A stretch of 7,462 nt of DNA from an uncultured bacterium. GTDB lineage: Bacteria; Bacillota_I; Bacilli_A; RF39; UBA660. Shown in pieces: positions 1-7,462 of this stretch (the stretch's first letter is position 1; each line of letters begins with the position of its first letter). The stretch lies in assembly GCA_905215145.1 (NCBI GenBank), contig CAJMOW010000062.1:1-7462 (forward strand), written 5' to 3'. Both the position numbers and the translations under genes were made by a program. The notes beneath the pieces are model-generated. The model ran no database searches. It was not told the DNA's origin and saw only the letters and a program-made list of their open reading frames with translations.

Positions 1-2487
1 AGAAGATTTAGTAGACATACCTTGTATAGGATAAAATCCTCTTGGATTTCCCATTAATGCAATTTCTTCTGTATTAAACTCATCAATACTTCTAAGAGAA
101 ATATTATTATTAGATAATCCTTTAAATGTTACTCAACTTCCAATAGCTACTGCATTAATATCTCCAATATTTATATCATCCCAGTTTTCAGTATTTCTAA
201 TACCTTTAAAATTATCTTTTCAAGTATTAAAATCTACTATTGTATCATTTGTAGGAACTGTTTGAGAAGTGAAGTTTCTATGTAACCTAATGGTAGTTGT
301 ATAAGTAAAGCAATCACCACGATATAATATTGGAATCATACTCCAATTAAATTCTTCCACGTCTTTATAATCAGTAGTACAATCTGTAATATCTTTGTCT
401 TTTATTACACTAGTATCTGTAGCATATCTATCAGATACTGCAAAGTAAGGAGAATTATCATCGATTCTTATTTGAAAATATTCCTTATTAAATGTTTCGG
501 AGTAATTTTTTATATAAACATTATATAATGATGATTTACCAAGTAAAGTGTTACATCCTACAAAATCAGTAAATACTCCTCTAACTAATTGAGCATCGCT
601 TGATTCTGTATCCTCTTTTCCAAAACAGGTTTGTTGTTTAATTTCTTCTTGCATTCCTGCTCTAGTACAAAAGATATTATCATTAATAATTTTCTGAGGA
701 ATATCCGAGTCTATATATAAAAGTTCGCTTGTTGTTTCTGCATTTGTACTTTCAACATTTGTTAAATCTAAGGTATAACTTCTTCCTGATGCGTTATATT
801 GATTAAACTTGTATGCTTCTACTAATTTATATCTATCTGAGTTAAGTAGAGATTGCATTTGCTTATCACACTTAACATCTGCTGATAATAATCCTGAATA
901 GCTACAATTGTTACTATATATAAGTTTTGAATCATAATCGTTAATCAATACCTTATTTTTATTTACAAAAGATTCTGTTACAAGCTTTGGATTTTGGCCT
1001 CCTTCAGAAAGATCAAGACAAGGAACTCCACTTACAGTGTCAACTCCTATAGATAACCCAGAGAATAAAAATGTTGGAATACGCTGTTGCCTAACAAAGT
1101 AGTATCCCTTAATATTCAGTTCTTTAAGTTTATTAATTACAAATTCAGGGATTCTAATTTTTAATCCCAATGGCTTCACAGATTTTCCGTCATGATCAAT
1201 AATAGTCTTATCTTTAGTAAATCTAAATACTCCTCTTGTATTTTCTAAAGTTTCTAAAGATATAAAATCTTTATTTTCTATAGTTTCAGGATCTCTTAAG
1301 TCTATATTATAATCATAATTACATTTATTACTTGATATTATCTCTCCATTATCCCCTTTTTCTTTAAAATGATAAGTTGAAAGATTAAAATCAATACCTC
1401 TAAGATTATATACAGGAGATAAATGCTCATCATTATATATAAATACTACTCCTAGTCTATAAATTTCTCCAGGGAAATATCCAAGTCTATAATATATATT
1501 ATATGGAGAATAGTATTCTGCAGCAGTAATATCCCCTTTATAAATTCCATATTTATCTGTAATATATCCTATATCATGTTCTTGACATTCTTCTACATTA
1601 ATATATAACGCAAGATTACTTAAAGTGGCAGAGTCTTCTTTAAGTTTTGAAACATTTGCAAAGAATAATCTATTTTGAACTTGTGCCTGGCTTTTTACAG
1701 ACTCTACATAGTTATATTGTATATTTAAATCTTCTGCAGTTATGTCTTCAAGTTCTTCAAATCCATTAATGGTTATTGTTTGATTGACATCAGTTATTTC
1801 ATAAGTCTTTTTTATTTTATGAAAATCTGTTTTAGAAATACCATTTACATCACAACTTGTTCTACTATAATATATATTTATATAACTAAAAGACGTATCT
1901 ATATTCTTAAGATAAAGTATTATAGATTTATCAGTACGTTCATCCATATAAGCTCCAACACAAGTCTTAGGATTTGATAAATCTCCTTTAAATACAGACA
2001 CTATTCCTGATTCAGCAACAATATCAGTTTCATTATAGTCACTATCAGAATATTTTATATAAAATATATAATTCCCTCCTTTGAGAGTTCCAAAGTAATC
2101 TACATTTTTAAATTGAATCTTTGGAATTCTAGTAACGTTTCTAAATAACCTAGTTTGTTGATCTAATTCATTTTCTGTATATAAATTAGATTGTTTAATT
2201 TGGTTTCGATTTATAATTTTATATCTATTATTTTCTAATAACGCTACTCTAGTATTTATTATTCTAGGAGGATTTTTATCATCGTTGAATATTAAATTTG
2301 TACTTCCATCATAAGAACTTTGACATTCTATGTCTATAGGATTTTCTAGATCTAATTTTAATTGAGAATTACTTACTGTAAAATCATCAATCTGATCATC
2401 AGATTTTTTTAAATTACGTAAAGGATTATACTCTCAAGCAATATCTCCAGTATCCTTGTACTTTTTTACTTTCAGTTTTATATCCAT
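1..2487 (-). CDS. Large conserved crAss-like virion structural protein, 3' end outside window, TGA read as Trp
   Basis: The gene starts at the ATG at 2487-2485 and is still open at base 1, giving 829 residues. TGA codons stand at residues 18, 756 and 785; TGG codons at about 714 and 769. Motifs I associate with a conserved structural-module protein of crAss-like phages occur in order: NPPRIINTR, LKGGNYIFYIKYSDSDYNET with AESG following (about 135-160), FPGEIYRLGVVFIY (about 338-351) followed by SPVYNLRG, GYYFVRQQRIPT (about 461-472), and near the visible C-end LHRNFTSQTVPTNDTIVDFN, INIGDINAVAIGSWVTFKG and EEIALMGNPRGFYPI. The repeated beta-strand pattern (GNYIFYIKYSD, SYINIYYSRTS) suggests Ig- or fibronectin-III-like beta-sandwich modules; this is inference. 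No enzyme motif or membrane segment is seen. The start overlaps the previous stop by one base, so translation is probably coupled. An initiator at GTG 2001-1999, which a standard-code reading would suggest, is rejected: the frame continues upstream without TAA or TAG, and the upstream residues carry family motifs. A tail or portal-proximal structural role is likely; the exact position in the virion is unknown. Confidence 0.87.
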
Positions 2488-2489
2488 TA
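2485..2489 (-). other. TAATG stop-start overlap between the two large structural genes
   Basis: The TAA stop of the 1067-residue gene (2489-2487) shares its last A with the ATG of the next gene (2487-2485). No AGGAGG-like ribosome binding site is visible just upstream; the nearest purine-rich piece is GACGGG. Stop-start overlaps of this kind usually mean termination-reinitiation coupling, which would tie the output of the two structural proteins together. Coupling is inferred; the overlap itself is directly visible. Confidence 0.85.
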
Positions 2490-5400
2490 TTGCCCGTCAT
2501 CATATATATTAGAAATAAACTCTCTTGCTACAGAACGCGTATTATTATCTGTCTCTCTCATAAACAATTCTAAAGTAGCATCCATATTAGATCTTACTTG
2601 ATCTGTAAACACCATACTTTTTATAGCATTAGTTAATTTCACTTTATTTGCATTCTCATTATACTCATGAATAAGATACAGGTCTCCACTTTTTATATTC
2701 GGCTGTCTTTCTAATTCATCTACTTTAATTCTTACATCACTATTCTTATTATCTATTAACCTTTGGAGTTCATATTTAAAAGATTCATCAGGAGTAACTA
2801 TACAATTAAAATTGACATTTGTATTTGTAGATATCACATTATTGTCTGCAAAAGATACTCCATTAAATATTGAATCTATTTCATCTGGAATGTCAACTCC
2901 CTCATCCATGAAATATTTTCAATTATATGTTCCAGAAAGATTAATAGTTTTTATATATACTGGATTTATAAGAGATTCTCTATAGTTATATAAAGAATAA
3001 TAAATTATATTATTTTTAGAAGACATACAATATCTTAAACAGTATATCATCATAAGATAGGAATATATACAAGTTTTAGAAATATAAGAAGCATCTTTCT
3101 CTGAAGGCGCCTTATTAGCACAGTAATATATACAAGGTCATGAATTTTTTGTTTCATATGACATTGCAAGACAGAAATTATTTGCAGATCCGTATCTGCT
3201 AAAGAAACCAGAATCTCCAGAATGGCTACTATCATTACCATATTTTGCATTATAGAAATTATATATATTAAATCCATAATCATCTGCATAACTTTTTGTA
3301 CTAGTTGCAGAATGGCCATTTGGTTTTCAATCTGTTCTATGCCAATTAGTTCCACTTGAAATATTTAAATCTCCAAGAACACTAGGTCAGTTCTTTTCTG
3401 GAGTGAATGCTTCTGTATTCTCACCATAATACAACTTATTGTTTTCAAACCTAATAGTAAAAGGACCTACCTCTTTCCACCAGAAACACATTGATCATTT
3501 ATCTCTTCCAGAACCGTCTTTTCTAAATTCTACATATTCAGGTCTATATTCTATTGTATGAGTATCGTCTTTATCTGTAACTTTAGTTTTAGTTTTTCCA
3601 ATAGGATGATATTCATATAAATATTTATCACTACTACTGATTTCTTTTACAATATTATATTCAGTATTTGTAACTGTAAAAGTATTAAACAAATCAAATG
3701 AAAAAGATCCATCTATTTTATTAAAGAGTAGTGTATAAGTATTGCCTTTAGAATCTATAGCCTTGCCATTGTTAACAGTAACGCCTTTAGAAGTGATTCA
3801 TCTTCATAATCTACCGTCATCTCCATTTTGGTCTTTTGGAACAGATATAGTATATACTTCAGAGTTTCCTACCTTTTTAATAGAATATGTATTGCCTTGT
3901 TTAAATATAGTCTTAATTCCAATCTTAGAAGTATCATACGTTTCTCCAGGAGGTTCTGGATATACTAATTTAATTTCACTAAAATAGTCACTAGAATCAA
4001 ATGAATAATTATTTATTTTTTCATCTTTTGAATCTTCATTACCTCTTCGTTTTAGAAAAGCAGTTTCTGTAAACGCATAATTACCTGAATTAAGTTCGAG
4101 TTTTATATAATCAGCAAAGTAATTTACAAGGTCTTGTCCTGTAATATCCTTAAAGTTATCTTTAACATAATATCACCTATTTACAAGTTCTGTGGCATAA
4201 ATTCTATTTTCGGCAGGTTCTATATCTCCTCTAATAGGATTTCCAGATTCAATATTAATAACATAACGAAGACTTAGAAAGTATATATCCTCTTTATTAA
4301 AATTAACTTTTTTTATCTTAGGTTCTCCAGTTTGAGTAGTATCATACTCTGCTATGTCTTCATTATTTTCAGAAAAGGGTATATCTATAATAATAGTTCC
4401 ATTACTTATTATATCAGAAACCGAAGTCCAATCAATAGCAGTATAGGGGTTGTCTGAATCTGAAGTAGAATATCTTTCTAACTTATATTCAAGGCTAACT
4501 CCAGGAAAACTTTCTCAAGAAGTAAGCATTGTTAGAGAATTATCTCCTACAAAATATTTAAAATAATTTCTTCCAAAGTGTATTTCATTAGGATCTATTG
4601 TTATAGGATCTCTAGAAATTGTTTGTGTAAATTGACTATATATTATATAATTTTTCTTACCTTCATTTTCAACTAATAATGCGGGAGTAATATATTTGTA
4701 GTTTCCAAGCGTTTTTGCCTCAATAGTATTAAATATTATAGACTGGAAATTATTATAAGATATTAATTGATTAGGCTCTAGACTTATTGGAGATAATTTA
4801 CTTATATTTTTTTCATCTAAAGTATCATAATCATGTAAAAAATATACTAAATTATTTTGAATCTTATCTAAATCTCCATCAGCATAATTTACAAGATTCC
4901 AATAAGTTTGTACTCTAAGATCTCCGCCTGGATAAACTTTTATAGCATTTGAATCACTATTATCTACATATATCTTACTTTTATCAAAATATATATTAAA
5001 TTGTTCTGGAACCGTAATACTAAACTTTACAGCAAGCCAACCAGGAATATCCCAAGATACAGGAATCCAATCACTTCTATTAGTTGTGGATTTATCGACT
5101 TGTAATTTAAGAAGCCCATCTATATTATACAATTTATTTTCATCTGTAAGAATATAAGGAACTAAGTGTCTATAGTATTTATTGTTTAACTGTTCAAGTG
5201 CTTCCTTAAAGGAATATTCATCTAAATTTTCATATATAAGAAGATACTTATCTCCTGGATTTAAATAAAAATTAGGATCTTTACTAAGAAGTATGATTTT
5301 AGTTTCACCTTCTAAATCTTTATATAAAGATGTTTTATCAATAATAATATCCTCAATTGTAGCATCCTTATTATCTACAATTGGGGTAAAGATTGTTTGT

Positions 5401-5690
5401 TGTGATGGAAAACTTCCAATTTCTACTTTGTCGTCAATTGGATTATATGAAATAATATATAATACTCCTTGGTGTTCTTTCATTCCAACAGGAACAAAAC
5501 CATTACTCAAAGCTCCATTTTTAAACCCATAATTACCCATATCGTTCTGTAAGGCAAATTCATTACCATTATAAGTAATTAAAGTGCCGTTTAAACAATC
5601 AGTCATTACAGTATTTGGAACCATTAATGGTTCTATATCCTTTATCATTCCTCCATTAAACTGATTTATTTGATTTAATTTGTTCTTCAT
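2487..5690 (-). CDS. crAss-like 'stabilization' / tail muzzle-type protein, 1067 aa, TGA read as Trp
   Basis: This is a complete gene from an ATG at 5690-5688 to a TAA at 2489-2487. It holds nine in-frame TGA codons (residues 392, 506, 629, 631, 732, 768, 788, 851, 924) and eight TGG. The N-terminus is the most diagnostic part: FNGGM (11-15), PNTVMTDCLNGTLITYNGNE (25-44), LQNDMGN (47-53), GFVPVGMKEHQGVLYIISYN (64-83) and IGSFPS (91-96). I recall this pattern from crAss-like proteins labelled 'stabilization protein', which belong to the tail barrel/muzzle assembly; the exact structural role here is inferred. Residues about 100-730 look like beta-rich structural domains with no catalytic motif. 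Residues 732-924 are unusually rich in Trp and Cys (8 of 17 Trp, 7 of 9 Cys). The C-terminal 140 residues are more polar and probably partly helical (YELQRLIDNKN..., NAIKSMVFTDQVRSNMDAT...). The ATG is favoured because the family signature starts within ten residues of it. No Shine-Dalgarno sequence precedes it, as is usual for phages of Bacteroidota hosts. Under the standard code only a 391-residue product would be made. Confidence 0.87.
3024..3497 (-). other. Trp/Cys-rich segment inside the muzzle-type protein
   Basis: Residues 732-888 of the 1067-residue protein carry seven of its nine cysteines (735, 840, 853, 857, 874, 884, 888) and seven of its seventeen tryptophans. It includes the paired spacings C853-x3-C857 and C884-x3-C888 and a WW doublet at 737-738. 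The segment ends in a hydrophobic aromatic stretch (CIYSYLMMIYCLRYCM). Its composition differs from the polar Asn/Asp/Ser-rich sequence on both sides, so it may be a separate folded domain. No named domain is recognised. Confidence 0.6.
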
Positions 5691-5698
5691 AGTTATTA
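5688..5698 (-). other. Five-base gap between fibre-like gene and muzzle-type gene, no Shine-Dalgarno
   Basis: The TAA at 5698-5696 is followed after five bases by the ATG at 5690-5688. The bases before the ATG on the coding strand (CAATAACTACATAATAACT) are A/T-rich without a Shine-Dalgarno core. That resembles the A-rich, SD-independent leaders usual in Bacteroidota and their phages. There is no room for a promoter or terminator here, so the two genes share a transcript. Confidence 0.8.
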
Positions 5699-7462
5699 TG
5701 TAGTTATTGCTGCAGAAGGAACCTTAACTTCTCCAGATGCAGATATAGTAATTTGAGTATCTCCACTTCCTAAAGTTGCAGAACCATCTTCATATACAAT
5801 TAAAGGTCCAAACTTACAAAAAGTATCATAGTTATTAATATTATATAGATTGCCTCTCTTCAAACTACATTTACCTGTATTTTCGATACTAATTCAATTT
5901 TCTTGAGCATCATTTATTCCAACGAATGATGTTCCTGAAGCAGATATTTTAAGATAACTCTTTTGTTCAGCACTATTGTATAGGCATATAGTTGGGTTAT
6001 TTAAATAACAGTTATCACTATAAATCCCTATTCCAGAAGGATTTAGTATATCGTCTGATATTACAGATAAATTTCCAATAACTGTATTACTAGTTTGATA
6101 AAAACCGATAGATTCAGGATTAGTTTCTAGTATAATATTATAATACTCTGAAGTTTCTTCAGGCTCTTGATAATATTGTACATTAATTGAGGTAAACGGT
6201 TGTTCTTCAGTATCTGAAGTTAGATTCTCAGCTTCTGAATATGCATACAACCCAATAGATTCTGAAGAAAGAGCTAGAAAGCTTGCTTTATCTGAAATGT
6301 ATGTAGTATGTACATATATTTCGTCATTATTAATACCTGTGACTATGAACTTTGCACTAATATTCTCAATCTCCTCAGATGTATCTTTTTTGTATTCATT
6401 TATAATTAATTCTCCCTCTGTACCAGGAGTAACAAATCCTGAATCTATATATAATTTTAAAACGACACCATTAAATGTAGATTTATTTTCCTCTGGAATA
6501 ATGTAAATTTTTGTTATAATCTCATTATATAGATTAGATGAACGTGCAATATTTTCTGCACTTTTAGTAATTTCTGTATCTTCTGTAATTTCTTTAGGAT
6601 CTATATAATAATTATCTGCAACAGATAATGGTATGCACGAAATATTCTTTCAAGATTCAATGTTTATTGGCTCCCAATAAAAAGATTCTGATAAAAGTTG
6701 TTTATCAAAATCTAATTGATGAGAGGTATATGTTGATGGAGTTTGTCAATTATAACTTGTATTTACAGATTTTACAAGATCTTTAGCAAACTCAACGAAT
6801 GTAGTCTTACTAGTATTTATTCCTTTTACAGAATATAATTTATATAGAAGCTGTAAAATATTTATTCCAAGATCATATAGATTTCCATCAATATCTAGCT
6901 CGCTTGCTGTAACACTTATATTTCCTCCAATTGAGATATTTCCAGAAAGAGTTTCAAAACTAAGTTTTTTAATATTAGCATTACTACAAACTACTGTATT
7001 ACATGTAACTTTCCCATCTTCAGCTATAAATTTTCCATCTGTAGTTTCTAATGTATTAAAAGAGATGTTCTGTTTATTTAATAATGCTTGAATATCATTT
7101 CAACTATGCCCATCAATAAACTGTGCATTAAGATTACTTATAACTTCTGAACTACTTAATTTAAATGGAGGGGTTCCATTAAATATTACAGTATTATCAA
7201 ATATTATATTCCCTTCAAGAGAAGCATCTGAATTTTGAGAATCACTAAAACTAAAATAACTATTATCTAATGTATAATAAATTCCTCCGTTTAATGCAAA
7301 GATTATTTTTCTATCTCCAGGATATTCATACTGCCCTGTCTCATATAATAATATATCGTCTACAATTATAATTTTAGACTCTATAGATTCTTCGTCTTCA
7401 TCATCAGTTGTTTCTTTATCATAATTTAACTTATAATATTTATCTCCAACTTTTACTCTTAT
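5696..7462 (-). CDS. Tail-fibre-like structural protein, 5' end outside window, TGA read as Trp
   Basis: The frame is open from the window edge to a TAA at 5698-5696 and gives 588 residues; the start lies beyond 7462. It needs four TGA codons read as Trp (window residues 121, 239, 271 and 523); one TGG is also present (263). The clearest signature is at residues about 94-124, with the core NLNAQFIDGHSWNDI. This matches the 'NLNAD-LDG-H' motif common in phage tail fibres and receptor-binding proteins, here preceded by the usual G-x-PPF-x-lSS stretch. The remainder is low in hydrophobic runs and rich in Ser, Thr, Asn, Ile and Gly, with short alternating beta-like stretches (SGNISIGGNISV near 170; the C-terminal TQITISASGEVKVPS). 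That suits an extended, probably trimeric beta-structured fibre. An acidic patch (TTDDEDEES) lies near the visible N-terminus. It is the first visible gene of the block and ends 5 bases before the next gene, so co-expression is likely. A role in host contact is inferred from the motif; no enzymatic domain is visible. It could instead be a baseplate or head-fibre component. Confidence 0.8.
7091..7183 (-). other. Phage tail-fibre 'NLNA-x2-IDG-H' motif
   Basis: On the coding strand this encodes a G-T-P-P-F lead-in, a Ser-rich SSSEVIS piece and the core NLNAQFIDGHSWNDI. The same order of elements (PF-x-V-x-S, then NLNAD-x-LDG-x-H) recurs in many phage and prophage tail-fibre proteins. The Trp of the core is encoded by TGA (7102-7100), so a standard-code annotation would cut the protein inside its most recognisable motif. 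Confidence 0.7.

Noticed and set aside
1780..1977. Plus-strand 65-codon open frame
   Set aside because: It is antisense to the third gene, rich in Ile/Tyr/Ser as expected from the complement of AT-rich coding sequence, with no ribosome binding site or recognisable product.
2389..2410. Inverted repeat (AATCTGAT, one base, ATCAGATT) next to a run of seven T, terminator-like on the plus strand, or an A AAA AAA slippery site plus hairpin on the coding strand
   Set aside because: It sits inside coding sequence (residues about 26-33 of the third gene), the stem has only two G-C pairs, nothing on the plus strand needs terminating, and the spacing from the A-run is wrong for a typical frameshift stimulator. 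Such runs are expected in AT-rich DNA; similar A-runs occur at 2461-2467 and 4308-4314 without effect on the frame.
2487..2909. A separate 140-residue minus-strand gene starting at ATG 2909-2907
   Set aside because: It shares its frame with the long upstream gene and is separated from it only by TGA codons (2921-2919 and others). With TGA as Trp it is the C-terminal part of the 1067-residue protein. The 65-codon frame at 3495-3692 is an internal piece of the same protein.
3050..3355. Minus-strand open frame of 101 codons, out of frame with the 1067-residue gene
   Set aside because: It lies wholly inside the recoded gene in another frame. Its low-complexity Ile/Leu/Met-rich product has no motif, and it appears as an ORF only because TGA interrupts the real frame under the standard code.
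3742..3987. Plus-strand 81-codon open frame
   Set aside because: It is antisense to continuous coding sequence of the muzzle-type gene, and its composition reflects the complement of Gly/Thr/Lys codons. The same reasoning excludes the plus-strand frames at 5293-5532 and 6297-6506.
1..7462. Degraded or pseudogenised structural genes with many premature stops
   Set aside because: All interruptions are TGA; none is TAA or TAG and no frameshift is needed. Random decay would produce all three stops and indels, so recoding explains the pattern far better.
1..7462. TGA read as glycine (table 25) instead of tryptophan
   Set aside because: The TGA contexts are aromatic or Trp-like (AWEYNP, RWYYVKD, GSWVTFK), GGN glycine codons are abundant, and Trp would otherwise be very rare in the fibre-like and third proteins (one and two TGG).

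Overview
The window is a single block of structural genes from a strongly AT-rich, double-stranded DNA tailed phage. All genes read from the minus strand, so they run from the high coordinates to the low ones. The best fit is a crAss-like phage (Crassvirales) of the gut type. Two of the three proteins carry sequence signatures I associate with large tail-module proteins of that order, and the third carries a phage tail-fibre motif. The assignment rests on recognised motifs, not on a database search.

The main feature is a changed genetic code: UGA is read as tryptophan (translation table 4 style). Under the standard code the strand looks like broken ORFs with gaps between them. Reading TGA as Trp joins them into three long frames with almost no intergenic DNA. 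I count 16 in-frame TGA and 11 TGG codons. I found no in-frame TAA or TAG inside the genes, and both gene ends that lie in the window use TAA. TAG therefore appears not to be reassigned.

Layout in transcription order: (1) 7462-5696, the 3' part of a tail-fibre-like gene whose start lies beyond the window edge. (2) 5690-2487, a complete 1067-residue protein with the N-terminal signature of the crAss-like 'stabilization' (tail muzzle-type) family. (3) 2487-1, the first 829 codons of another large conserved crAss-like structural protein, whose 3' end lies beyond the window. Genes 1 and 2 are separated by 5 bases. Genes 2 and 3 overlap by one base in a TAATG junction. No promoter, terminator, tRNA, mobile element or CRISPR array was seen, and no stretch over 300 bases lacks a gene. 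The block reads as part of one late operon that builds the tail and its host-contact parts.

Under unmodified host decoding all three products would be truncated, and the third would stop after 17 residues. Full-length virion proteins therefore require UGA read-through, presumably by a tRNA-Trp(UCA), which is not in this window.
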